A DNA stretch of 64,000 nucleotides, from positions 1-64,000 of the forward strand of contig PBYI01000054.1 in the NCBI GenBank assembly GCA_002729525.1. Reading direction: 5' to 3'. This DNA comes from Nocardioides sp. (GTDB lineage Bacteria > Actinomycetota > Actinomycetes > Propionibacteriales > Nocardioidaceae). This document shows positions 9,620-17,835 of this stretch, one piece after another. The notes under the pieces were generated by a model, which was given only the letters and a program-made list of their open reading frames with translations, did not search any database and had not been told where the DNA came from. A program made the translations under genes and the position numbers. Numbering within the stretch: position 1 is the first letter of the stretch; each line of letters begins with the position of its first letter.

Positions 9620-10918
9620 TTGTCCCCTTTGCGCTCGCTCGTCACGCCGTCTCTCGCCGCCGGCGCCCTGGTCGTCCTGTCGGCCAGCCCCGGCATCGCC
9701 GCCACGACCGTCGCCCAGGCGTCGGCCACCGGCCTCGAGCTCACCGTCCTGAGCACGCCGACCGGATCGGGCTCCTACACCGCCACGCACGACGGCACCG
9801 GTGAGACCACCACGGGCGACAAGACGCCTCTCATCACCGCGGTCGGCGGCCAGAGCAACATCACGGTCGGCACGATCGCGCAGGACGCCGCCGCCACGGT
9901 CGGTGGCTCCGACGGCCGCGACGGTCTCTCCGCCGCCTGCGCCGGCCTCGCCGGCGACGGCGCGATCGTCGCCGATGTGGGCACCGACCAGTTCTGCCTG
10001 ACGCCCGGCAACAACGCCGAGATCAGCGCCGGCACGCTCGACCTCACCGGCGTCACCGTGGTCGAGTCCGACCTGCTCGCCGGTCTCGACACCACGCTGC
10101 AGACGATCCTCCAGCCGATCCTGAACGCCGTGCTGCCGGCCACCAACACGGCCCTCCAGGACGTCCTGGCCGGCATCGACACCGAGCTGGTGCTCGACCT
10201 CGGCGCCGTGCAGAGCCAGTGCACCGCCGACCCGAGCGCGGCCACCGGCGACAGCCTGCTGACCGACGCGAGCCTCCAGGCGCGCATCCTCGGCACGGAC
10301 ACCACCGTGCTCAACTTCCCGAGCAGCACCCCGCCCAACACGAAGGTGCTCACCGACCTCGACGTCGTCGTGGCCGCCATCAACGACGCGCTCACCACCC
10401 AGCTCGAGACCTCGCTGCAGGGCGCGCTCGGTCCGATCGGTGGCGTCACCAACCCGCTGATCAGCGCGATCAACGACAACGTCATCGCAGCGGTCGCGCC
10501 GCAGCTGGCCCCGCTGGAGGACAACGTCCTCGACGGCACGATCAACAAGCAGTCGACCGCCCGCGGGGGCCGGGAGATCACCGTCACCGCCCTCGACGTG
10601 CGCACGCTCCCAGCGGCCAGCGACTTCGTCGACCTGCTCGACGTGGTCATCGGCACGTCGTCCTGCGGGGTCAACTCCCGGGTCGCGGACACCGACGACG
10701 ATGACGATGACGACACCGTCGTCGACGACGAGACCGACGACGACACCACCACGAACACCAACGACCCGTTCACCGACGACGAGCCGACCATCACGGCGGT
10801 CAACTCGGGTCTCGCCGGCGACCAGGGCCCCGGCGCGCTGGCCCTCGGCGGCCTGGCCGCCACCCTCGCGGTGGCCGGCGGGGCCGGCGTGGCGACGTAC
10901 CGCCGCCTCGCCCGCTGA
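9620..10918 (+). CDS. Secreted surface protein, copy 2, with acidic stalk
   Basis: A 432-residue paralogue of the 7556 protein. Signal peptide: residues 1-32 (SPLRSLVTPSLAAGALVV and on). The four ectodomain cysteines are in the same contexts (SAACAG, QFCLTP, QSQCTA, SSCGVN). Segments such as PPNTKVLTDLDVV and APLEDNVLDGTINKQS are near-identical between copies. The stalk differs: an Asp-rich run (DTDDDDDDDT) that could bind Ca2+. The tail is ITAVNSGLAG at about 391, a hydrophobic helix and ATYRRLAR. The start is TTG 9620 after GAGGTGCCCACC, the same leader arrangement as copy 1. A sortase gene follows after 20 nt. Confidence 0.85.
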   Translation: MSPLRSLVTPSLAAGALVVLSASPGIAATTVAQASATGLELTVLSTPTGSGSYTATHDGTGETTTGDKTPLITAVGGQSNITVGTIAQDAAATVGGSDGRDGLSAACAGLAGDGAIVADVGTDQFCLTPGNNAEISAGTLDLTGVTVVESDLLAGLDTTLQTILQPILNAVLPATNTALQDVLAGIDTELVLDLGAVQSQCTADPSAATGDSLLTDASLQARILGTDTTVLNFPSSTPPNTKVLTDLDVVVAAINDALTTQLETSLQGALGPIGGVTNPLISAINDNVIAAVAPQLAPLEDNVLDGTINKQSTARGGREITVTALDVRTLPAASDFVDLLDVVIGTSSCGVNSRVADTDDDDDDDTVVDDETDDDTTTNTNDPFTDDEPTITAVNSGLAGDQGPGALALGGLAATLAVAGGAGVATYRRLAR

Positions 10919-10938
10919 CGGAGCCCTCCGTCCTCGCG

Positions 10939-11646
10939 ATGTCACATCACCTCTCGACGCCGCCGCGCGACCCGGTCGCGCGGCGGCGTCGCGCCGCACT
11001 CGCCGGCGTCCTGGTCTTCGTCCTCGTCGTGACCTCGGTTGTCGGCACGGCTCTCGTGCTCGGCGTCGGTGGCACCGGCAGCCCCGGCGTCGCCGCCCCG
11101 GCGACCGTGACCGTCACGGCCACCCCGGACGCGGAGCCGACCAGGGAGCCCCGGAAGGAGAGACCCGACCCCGGCCCGGCCCCCGAGCCGAGCAGCCCCG
11201 ACCGGCTGGTGATCCCCGCCGTGGGCATCGACGCCCCCGTGGTGCCGATCCAGAACGACGGCACCGAGCTCGCCCCGCCGGCCGACCCCGACGTCGTCGG
11301 CTGGTGGACCGGGTCGGCCCTGCCGGGCGCGGTCTTCGGGCAGACCGTCGTCACCGGCCACACCGTGCACACCGGCGGCGGGGCGATGTCGGCCATCGAG
11401 GCCCTCAGCGAGGGCGACCGGGTCGTGCTCCGGGCCGAAGGCTCGCGGATGGTCTACCGGGTGACGTTGGTGATCGACATCAGCAAGGAGGGTGTCGCCG
11501 AGTACGCCAGCGGCCTCTTCGGCCAGCAGCGCGTCGACCCGGAGGGCGCCCGCCTCATGCTCGTCACCTGCACCGACTGGGACGGCAGCGAGTGGCAGAG
11601 CAACATCGTCACCTTCGCCGAGCCGGTCGGGCTCAAGGCCGCGTAG
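10939..11646 (+). CDS. Class E/F-like sortase, copy 2
   Basis: A 235-residue sortase, longer than copy 1 through a Pro/Glu/Arg-rich linker at residues 60-88 after the membrane helix (19-43). Core motifs are LVIPAVGIDAPVVPI, VGWWTGSALPG, TVVTGHTVHTGGGAM (about His141) and LVTCTDWDG (Cys211). The final strand is EWQSNIVTFA. There is no Arg anywhere after the Cys, so the usual third catalytic residue is missing, as in copy 1. It starts at ATG 10939 and forms a two-gene unit with the upstream surface protein. Confidence 0.9.
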   Translation: MSHHLSTPPRDPVARRRRAALAGVLVFVLVVTSVVGTALVLGVGGTGSPGVAAPATVTVTATPDAEPTREPRKERPDPGPAPEPSSPDRLVIPAVGIDAPVVPIQNDGTELAPPADPDVVGWWTGSALPGAVFGQTVVTGHTVHTGGGAMSAIEALSEGDRVVLRAEGSRMVYRVTLVIDISKEGVAEYASGLFGQQRVDPEGARLMLVTCTDWDGSEWQSNIVTFAEPVGLKAA

Positions 11647-11664
11647 GCCCCTCGATGGACGTGC

Positions 11665-11691
11665 CCGCCGCTCCCGCACCGGGAGCGGCGG
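11665..11691. terminator. Bidirectional hairpin between sortase 2 and thrC
   Basis: A 12-bp GC-rich stem with a 3-nt loop lies in the 51-bp gap between convergent genes. Either strand can form it. Confidence 0.7.
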
Positions 11692-11697
11692 CGCGGC

Positions 11698-13011
11698 TCA
11701 CTGCTCCGACAGCCCGGTGCCGACGAACGCGGCGTACGACGGCTTGATCGTCGCCGCGGCGCCGACCTCGTCGGCGATGGCGTCGAGGGTCTTGAGGCCC
11801 ATGCCGGTGTTGATGATGACGGTCTCGGCCTCGGGGTCGAGCTGGCCGGTCTCGACGAGCTTGCGGAGCACCGCGACCGTGGTGCCACCGGCGGTCTCAG
11901 TGAAGATGCCCTCGGTGCGGGCCAGCGTCAGGATGCCCTGGCGGACCTGGGCGTCGTCGACGTCCTCGACCGCGCCGCCGGTGCCCCGGCAGATGTCGAG
12001 CACGTAGATGCCGTCGGCGGGGTTGCCGATCGCGAGGCTCTTGGCGATCGTGTCGGGCCGGACCGGGCGGATCGCGTCGGTGCCGGCCTTGTACGCCGTC
12101 GACACCGGCGAGCAGCCGGTCGCCTGGGCACCGAACACCTTGTAGGGCTTGTCCTCGACCAGGCCGAGCTCGATGAGCTCCTGGAAGGCCTTGTGCACCT
12201 TGGTGAGCTGCGAACCGGAGGCGACCGGGATGACGATCTGGTCGGGCAGGCGCCAGCCGAGCTGCTCGGCGATCTCGTAGCCCAGCGTCTTGGAGCCCTC
12301 GGCGTAGTAGGGGCGGACGTTGACGTTGACGAACGCCCAGCCCTCCTCCTCGCCGGCGATCTCCGAGGCGAGCTTGTTGACGTCGTCGTAGTTGCCCTCG
12401 ACCGCGACCAGCGAGTCGGTGTAGACCGCGGAGTTGACCTGCTTGGGCTTCTCGAGGTTGCTCGGGATGAAGACCACGGTCTTGATCCCGGCGCGGGCGC
12501 CGGCGGCGGCCACGGCGTTGGCGAGGTTGCCGGTGGAGGGGCAGGCGAACACCTTCGCGTCGAGCTCGCGGGCCGCGCTCAGGGCGCAGGCGACGACGCG
12601 GTCCTTGAAGGAGTTGGTGGGGTTGGTGGAGTCGTCCTTCACCCACAGCTTGGAGAGTCCCAGCTCGGCGCCGAGGTTGTGCGCCTCGAGCAGGCGGGTG
12701 AAGCCGGGCTCGGTGTTGGGGCTGCTCTCGATGTCGGTGGGCACCGGCAGCAGCGCCTTGTAGCGCCAGATGTTGCGGGGGCCGGCCTCGATCTGCTCGC
12801 GGGTGACGTCGCCGAACTCGTAGGCGACCTCGAGCGGACCGAAGCACTCCGGACACGCGTAGAAGGGGCCGAGCGCGGTGCGGTGGCCGCACTCGCGGCA
12901 CGCCAGTGCCACGGCGGAGCCGAAGGCGCCCTCCCGGACGCCCTCGGGGGCGGGGACGGCGGAGACGGTCGCGGTGGTGTTCTCGTCGGACTCGACGGCA
13001 AGGGCGCTCAT
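11698..13011 (-). CDS. thrC: Threonine synthase
   Basis: A 437-residue PLP enzyme converting O-phosphohomoserine to threonine. An N-terminal zinc-ribbon-like module (CRECGHRTALGPFYACPECF) precedes the fold. The PLP lysine lies in DDSTNPTNSFKDRVV and the phosphate loop is in VASGSQLTK and GNPADGIY. The N-terminal domain and length fit the plant-like short threonine synthases. ATG 13011 is preceded by GGAGG with 5-nt spacing. That ribosome-binding site begins two nt after the closing stem of a SAM-I riboswitch, so translation is probably SAM-controlled. It ends at a shared terminator. Confidence 0.97.
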   Translation of the reverse strand: MSALAVESDENTTATVSAVPAPEGVREGAFGSAVALACRECGHRTALGPFYACPECFGPLEVAYEFGDVTREQIEAGPRNIWRYKALLPVPTDIESSPNTEPGFTRLLEAHNLGAELGLSKLWVKDDSTNPTNSFKDRVVACALSAARELDAKVFACPSTGNLANAVAAAGARAGIKTVVFIPSNLEKPKQVNSAVYTDSLVAVEGNYDDVNKLASEIAGEEEGWAFVNVNVRPYYAEGSKTLGYEIAEQLGWRLPDQIVIPVASGSQLTKVHKAFQELIELGLVEDKPYKVFGAQATGCSPVSTAYKAGTDAIRPVRPDTIAKSLAIGNPADGIYVLDICRGTGGAVEDVDDAQVRQGILTLARTEGIFTETAGGTTVAVLRKLVETGQLDPEAETVIINTGMGLKTLDAIADEVGAAATIKPSYAAFVGTGLSEQ

Positions 13012-13023
13012 GGGTTCCTCCTT

Positions 13024-13165
13024 CTCATCTTCCCCGGCGGCGGCTCTCGCGGCTGGGCGGACTTGGCACCGTTTCCACGCACCGTCCCCGGATCTGCCGG
13101 GAGGCGGAGGCGCATGGCGGTTGCCGGGACTTCGACGGGCCGTTCCCTCAGTCCCTCTGGATGAG
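13024..13165 (-). promoter_or_regulatory. SAM-I (S-box) riboswitch in the thrC leader
   Basis: Read on the minus strand, the leader has P1 CTCATC (13165-13160) pairing with GATGAG (13029-13024). Between them are the conserved blocks CAGAGGGACTGAGGGA, ACGGCCC, GAAGTCCCGGCAACC and GGTGCCAAGTCCGCC. GGGAC and GTCCC form P2. These are the invariant S-box signatures and their order is right. The ribosome-binding site GGAGG begins at 13021, two nt after P1, pointing to translational control. A candidate -10 hexamer TACAGT lies at 13179-13174, just upstream. Confidence 0.93.
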
Positions 13166-13293
13166 CAGTCACCACTGTACGGGTCGCCCCAGGCCGATCC
13201 GAAAATGGAGATCCCAGATCGCGGACATCGAGTCCGCATGGTGGGACGATTGAACAGTGGCCACCAGGTCCGCTGTCGAGGCGGCTGCGCAGG

Positions 13294-14160
13294 TCAGGCC
13301 CGCAGCGCGGCCGCGTCGTCGGTGAATGTGGCGAGCAGGTCGAGGACTCCGTCGGGACCGCGGACCACCACGTCGGCGCGCTCGACGAGCGCGCTCTCCT
13401 CGTCGGACGACGAGCACACCAGCAGCGTCGGCATCCCCTGCTCCGCGAGCCGCGCGACGGCGTCGAACGCCTCCACGTCACCGAGGTCGTCGCCGGCGAA
13501 CAGGAACCCGCCCAGGTCGAGCTCGTCGACCAGGGTCTGCACGGCCTGGCCCTTGTGCATGCCGGGTGAGCGCACCTCGACCACCTGCTTGCCGGGCTCG
13601 ACCACCAGGTCGTGCCGCTCGGCGAGATCGCGCAGCTCGGGGAGGATCCGGGCGAACGCCGCGTCGGCGTCGTCGAGGCGGCGCGTGTGCACGGCGACGG
13701 CGAGGCCCTTGTCCTCGATGAACGCGCCCTCCGCGCCGAGACGACGCAGCAGTCGAGGCAGCTCACGCTCGAACGCCGCCAGGCCGGCGGGCGGCCGCGG
13801 CCCGACCACGCGGCGCCGGGTGCTGCTCCAGCGCTCGTTGCCGTACTGGCCGAAGACGTAGAGGCCCTTGCCCGCGGCGCCCACCGTGTCGCCGACGTCC
13901 TCGAGGCCGCCGAGGTCGAGCACCTGCCGCGCGGGGCGGCCGGTGACCACGGCGACCGCGCGCACCTGGGCGGCCAGGTCGACCAGCACCGGCGGGGCGT
14001 CCGGATGGATGTGGGCCTTCTCCGGGTCGTCCACGATCGGCGCCAGGGTGCCGTCGAAGTCGAGGCCGACGGCCGTCGCGGCCGCCGCCCGCACGAGCGC
14101 GGCGTACCGCTGCTCCCCCTCCACCGACGTGAACTCCACGTCACCAGCCAACCACGCCAC
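13294..14160 (-). CDS. otsB: Trehalose-6-phosphate phosphatase
   Basis: A 288-residue HAD-superfamily phosphatase removing phosphate from trehalose-6-phosphate. Motif I is VGLDFDGTLAPIVDDP (nucleophile and acid Asp), motif II is VAVVTGRPARQV, the cap contains FGQYGNERWSS and EDKGLAVAVHTRR, and motif IV is GFLFAGDDLGDVEAFD. The partner synthase otsA is at 16405 on the other strand, so the pathway is split over about 2 kb. The start is uncertain: GTG 14160 has GGGAGGGG close upstream, while a second GTG (V8) is also possible. Confidence 0.95.
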   Translation of the reverse strand: MAWLAGDVEFTSVEGEQRYAALVRAAAATAVGLDFDGTLAPIVDDPEKAHIHPDAPPVLVDLAAQVRAVAVVTGRPARQVLDLGGLEDVGDTVGAAGKGLYVFGQYGNERWSSTRRRVVGPRPPAGLAAFERELPRLLRRLGAEGAFIEDKGLAVAVHTRRLDDADAAFARILPELRDLAERHDLVVEPGKQVVEVRSPGMHKGQAVQTLVDELDLGGFLFAGDDLGDVEAFDAVARLAEQGMPTLLVCSSSDEESALVERADVVVRGPDGVLDLLATFTDDAAALRA

Positions 14161-14227
14161 GGCCCCTCCCGGGTGCGCCTCCCGGGGAACGGGACGCGTC
14201 GCACACCGCCCGGAGGCGGGTGGGAGG

Positions 14228-14746
14228 TCAGATCTCGCCGGTGAGGATGACGGTCAGACGGTCGCCCTTCATGGCGCCCGCGACCGGCATCCGGCGATCG
14301 ATGCCCAGGTCGAGCGCGAGCTGCTTGGCGGCGCGCTTGAGGCGCGCGGGGTAGTAGACGGTGTTCTCGGGGATCGAGCCGTACCAGTTGTCGGCGCCGA
14401 CGACCTGCCAGCCGATGTCGGTGGCGGAGTCGGCGACGCTGCCGGCCAGGCCGGTGACGCCGGAGTTGTTGTAGACCTCGACGAGCACCTCGGCGCGCCG
14501 GACCGGCTTCTTCCGCTTCTTGGTCGGCTCGGCCGTCGGCTCGGCGGTCGGTGACGCCGTCGCGGACGGCGACTCGGTGGCTCCCACGGGGGTCGCGATC
14601 TCGCGCTCGGTGGGCTCGCCGCCGCGGGTCATCACGAACGCGAAGCCCGCGAGCAGGACGGCCACCACGCTGAGCAGCACGACCGGGGAGGACAGCACCA
14701 TCCCGCGCTGGGCGCGGGTGCGGTCGGGGCCGAGGCGGTCAGCCAC
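14228..14746 (-). CDS. LytR_C-domain envelope protein
   Basis: A 172-residue protein with a short cytoplasmic start, one transmembrane helix at about 19-40, a Ser/Thr/Pro/Glu linker with a repeated SPTAEPTAEPTK pattern, and a C-terminal LytR_C domain. The latter includes VLVEVYNNSGVTGLAGSVAD and GWQVVGADNW. LytR_C accompanies LytR-CpsA-Psr cell-wall ligases, but no LCP catalytic domain is present, so this is the stand-alone form. GTG 14746 has AGGAG 7 nt upstream, overlapping the stop of the DUF3263 gene. The two genes form a conserved actinobacterial pair. Confidence 0.88.
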   Translation of the reverse strand: MADRLGPDRTRAQRGMVLSSPVVLLSVVAVLLAGFAFVMTRGGEPTEREIATPVGATESPSATASPTAEPTAEPTKKRKKPVRRAEVLVEVYNNSGVTGLAGSVADSATDIGWQVVGADNWYGSIPENTVYYPARLKRAAKQLALDLGIDRRMPVAGAMKGDRLTVILTGEI

Positions 14747-14755
14747 GAGGAGCTC

Positions 14756-15061
14756 CTAGATCTCGAAGCCGAGGCGGCGCGCGGAGCGCTGACGCTGGCG
14801 CTGGGAGCGCAGCCGACGCAGGCGGCGGACCAGCAGCGGGTCGGCCTCGAGCGCCTCGGCGCGGTCGATGAGGGCGTTGAGGACCTGGTAGTAGCGGGTG
14901 GAGCTCATGCCGAACTTCTCCCGGACCGCGGTCTCCTTGGCACCGGCGTACTTCCACCACTGCCGCTCGAACTCGAGGATCTCGCGGTCGCGGTCGCTCA
15001 GCTGCGTGGTCGGCTCACCGGTCTCGCCGGACTGGACGTCGTCGTGACGCTGGGCTTCCAT
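14756..15061 (-). CDS. DUF3263 family protein
   Basis: A 101-residue protein with the family core LSDRDREILEFERQWWKYAG, followed by KETAVREKFGMSSTRYYQVLNALID, which looks like a helix-turn-helix. The Arg-rich tail (RRLRRLRSQRQRQRSARRL) suits nucleic-acid binding. The family is actinobacterial and has no assigned function; a small transcription regulator is a reasonable guess. ATG 15061 was chosen because GAGAGGTGCG precedes it and the conserved region starts soon after. It is co-transcribed with the LytR_C gene 9 bp downstream. Confidence 0.88.
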   Translation of the reverse strand: MEAQRHDDVQSGETGEPTTQLSDRDREILEFERQWWKYAGAKETAVREKFGMSSTRYYQVLNALIDRAEALEADPLLVRRLRRLRSQRQRQRSARRLGFEI

Positions 15062-15209
15062 CGCACCTCTCCGCTCCTCGGACCCGTCCGCGGGAGCGCG
15101 CCAGGTCTGGTGATGCACCCACTGTAGACGCCGAATCACAGCCGTGTCATTCGGCGCGCGGGGCGTCCCCGAGCGCGTCGGGGCCCGCGCGGTTGCCAGA
15201 CTCGGCCGG

Positions 15210-16307
15210 GTGAGCGAGCCCAGCGGAACCACCCGTCCCACCCGTCCCACGCCTCCCTCCGACGGCGCCCCGAGCCCGGCCGACCCGGTCCGGTGGGGCT
15301 TCCTCGCCACTGGGAAGATCGCCCGGAAGGTCGCCGCGGACCTCGCGCTGCTCGACGGCGCACGGCTGGTGGCCGTCGGCTCGCGCTCGGAGGCGGGTGC
15401 CGCCGCCCTCGCCGAGCCGTACGCCGCCCGCGCCCACGCGTCGTACGACGCCCTGGTGGCCGACCCCGACGTCGAGGTCGTCTACGTCGCCAGCCCGCAC
15501 GCGCTGCACGTCGAGCACGTGCTGATGGCGCTGGAGGCCGGCAAGCACGTGCTGTGCGAGAAGCCGATGACCCTCACCCGCGCCGACACCGCCGCACTCG
15601 TCGAAGCCGCCCGCACCCACGACCGGTTCCTCATGGAGGGCATGTGGACCGCGACCCACCCGCGGGTGCTCGACGTGGTGCGGCGGGTCCGCGCCGGCGA
15701 GTTCGGCACGCCCCGGCACCTGCACGCCGAGCTGGGCTTCGTGGTGGACGTCGGCGACGACGACCGGATGCTCGACCCCGCGCTCGGCGCCGGCGCGCTC
15801 CTCGACATGGGCATCTACCCGCTCACGCTCGCCCACCTCCTGCTCGGCGAGGCCGAGCAGCTCGTCGGCACCGCCCGCCTCGGCGACCACCCGCGCGGTG
15901 CGGTCGACCTCGACGTCGCGGTCGCCGGTCGCTACCCGGCCGGCGCGCTGGCCACCTTCACCGCCTCCATGACGTCCTGGTCCTCGCGCGCCGCCACGCT
16001 GGCCACCGACCGCGGCCGCCTGGTGGTCGACGACTTCCACCACCCCACCTCCGTGACCTGGACGTCGTACGACGCGGGCGGCACGAACGACGCCGTCGGC
16101 AAGGCAGGGCCGCAGCCCGTGGCGGCCGACGTCGAGGTGCTCGGCGCCGGCTACGCCCACGAGCTCGCCGAGGTCGGCCGCTGCGTGCGCGCCGGGCTGC
16201 GCGAGAGCCCGCTCGTGCCGCACGCGCTGTCGCTGGCCCTGGCCGGCCAGATGGACGACGTGCTCGGGCAGGTCGGCGTGACGTACCCGCAGGTCACCGG
16301 GCACTGA
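15210..16307 (+). CDS. Gfo/Idh/MocA family oxidoreductase
   Basis: A 365-residue NAD(P)-dependent dehydrogenase. The Rossmann domain begins RWGFLATGKIARKVAADL and includes VVYVASPHALHVEHVLMALE and the family motif GKHVLCEKPMTL. The C-terminal alpha/beta domain follows, with GALLDMGIYPL. The substrate is probably a sugar, inositol or dihydrodiol, and cannot be told from sequence. I chose GTG 15210 because CAGACT lies 7 nt upstream as a -10 box with no Shine-Dalgarno, suggesting a leaderless mRNA; an upstream reading to 15144 exists. The N-terminus carries a TRPTRPTP repeat of 9-bp period. Confidence 0.92.
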   Translation: MSEPSGTTRPTRPTPPSDGAPSPADPVRWGFLATGKIARKVAADLALLDGARLVAVGSRSEAGAAALAEPYAARAHASYDALVADPDVEVVYVASPHALHVEHVLMALEAGKHVLCEKPMTLTRADTAALVEAARTHDRFLMEGMWTATHPRVLDVVRRVRAGEFGTPRHLHAELGFVVDVGDDDRMLDPALGAGALLDMGIYPLTLAHLLLGEAEQLVGTARLGDHPRGAVDLDVAVAGRYPAGALATFTASMTSWSSRAATLATDRGRLVVDDFHHPTSVTWTSYDAGGTNDAVGKAGPQPVAADVEVLGAGYAHELAEVGRCVRAGLRESPLVPHALSLALAGQMDDVLGQVGVTYPQVTGH

Positions 16308-16404
16308 CGGCCCGCGCGTCCACGCACGGCGTACGGCGTCCCACCCCTCGACACGCACCCCGGGGGCGGGTCCCGGCCACCACCCGGGCAACTAGGGTGA
16401 AGAC

Positions 16405-17835
16405 GTGTCCGCCGACCTCGTCATCGTCGCCAACCGGCTCCCGGTCGACCGCGTCACCAAGCCCGACGGCTCGGTGGGGTGGCGCCGCTCCCCCGGCGGA
16501 CTGGTCACCGCGATCGAGCCGGTCATGCGCGCCAACGACGGGTCCTGGATCGGCTGGCCCGGCGGCACCGGCCCCGACCTCGAGCCGTTCGAGGCCGACG
16601 GCATGCACCTCGTGCCGATCGGTATGGAGCCCGAGGACGTCTCGGAGTTCTACGAGGGCTTCGCCAACGGCACCATCTGGCCGCTCTACCACGACCTCGT
16701 CGCCAAGCCGGAGTTCCACCGTGAGTGGTGGGACCGCTTCGTGCACGTCAACCGCCGCTTCGCCGAGAAGGCCGCCGGCATCGCGTCGGAGGGCGGCACG
16801 GTCTGGGTGCACGACTACCAGCTCCAGCTGGTGCCGCAGATGCTCCGCGAGATGCGCCCCGACCTGCGCATCGGCTTCTACCTGCACATCCCGTTCCCGC
16901 CGGCCGAGCTGTTCCAGCAGCTGCCGTGGCGGCGTCAGATCCTCGAGGGACTGCTCGGCGCCGACCTCGTCGGCTTCCAGCTGCCCGGCGCCGCGCAGAA
17001 CTTCGTGCGCCTGGTGCGCCAGCGGGTCGGCCACAAGACGCACCGCGACACCGTCTACCTGCCCGACGGCCGCACCGTCACCGCCAAGGCGTTCCCGATC
17101 TCGATCGACGCCGCCGGCTTCGAGCAGCTCGCCCAGACCGACGCCGTCGCCGACCGCGCGAAGGCGATCCGCGAGGCGCTCGGCAACCCGCGCAAGATCT
17201 TCCTCGGCATCGACCGGCTCGACTACACCAAGGGCATCTACGCCCGTCTGCGCGCCTTCTCCGAGCTGATCCGTGACGGCCACTTCGACGTCGAGGACGC
17301 CGTGTTCGTCCAGGTCGCGGTGCCCTCGCGCGAGCAGGTCGAGCAGTACCGCATCCTGCGCGACGACATCGACCGGCTGGTGGGCCGCATCAACGGCGCC
17401 CTCGGCCGGATCGGCAAGCCGGCGATCAGCTACTTGCACACCTCCTACCCGCGCGAGGAGATGGCCGCGCTCTACCGAGCCGCCGACATCATGGTCGTCA
17501 CGCCGTACCGCGACGGCATGAACCTCGTCGCCAAGGAGTACGTCGCCTGCCGGCTCGAGGACGACGGCGCGCTGGTGCTGTCGGAGTTCGCCGGCGCCGC
17601 GGAGGAACTGCGCCAGGCCTGGCTGGTCAACCCCTACGACATCAACGGCATGAAGTCGGCGCTGCTGGAGGCCTACGAGGCCGACGACAAGCAGCTCAAC
17701 CGGCGGATGAAGGCGATGCGCAAGCAGATCCGCCAGCACGACGTCGCCGCCTGGGCCGACTCGTTCATGCTCGACCTCTCCTCCGCCGAGAACAGCACGC
17801 ACGCCAAGTCGGTGCAGCCGGCCGTCCGTTCGTGA
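16405..17835 (+). CDS. otsA: Trehalose-6-phosphate synthase
   Basis: A 476-residue GT20 glycosyltransferase making trehalose-6-phosphate from a nucleotide-glucose and glucose-6-phosphate. Motifs in order: ANRLPVDRV, WRRSPGGLVTAIEPVM, DGSWIGWPGG, VWVHDYQLQLVPQMLRE, YLHIPFPPAELFQQLPWR, GIDRLDYTKGI and PYRDGMNLVAKEYVA. All the expected donor- and acceptor-site residues are present. TAGGGT at 16393-16398 lies 6 nt before GTG 16405 without a ribosome-binding site, so a leaderless transcript is likely. Its last four bases overlap the start of the dipeptidase gene (GTGA). Confidence 0.97.
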   Translation: MSADLVIVANRLPVDRVTKPDGSVGWRRSPGGLVTAIEPVMRANDGSWIGWPGGTGPDLEPFEADGMHLVPIGMEPEDVSEFYEGFANGTIWPLYHDLVAKPEFHREWWDRFVHVNRRFAEKAAGIASEGGTVWVHDYQLQLVPQMLREMRPDLRIGFYLHIPFPPAELFQQLPWRRQILEGLLGADLVGFQLPGAAQNFVRLVRQRVGHKTHRDTVYLPDGRTVTAKAFPISIDAAGFEQLAQTDAVADRAKAIREALGNPRKIFLGIDRLDYTKGIYARLRAFSELIRDGHFDVEDAVFVQVAVPSREQVEQYRILRDDIDRLVGRINGALGRIGKPAISYLHTSYPREEMAALYRAADIMVVTPYRDGMNLVAKEYVACRLEDDGALVLSEFAGAAEELRQAWLVNPYDINGMKSALLEAYEADDKQLNRRMKAMRKQIRQHDVAAWADSFMLDLSSAENSTHAKSVQPAVRS

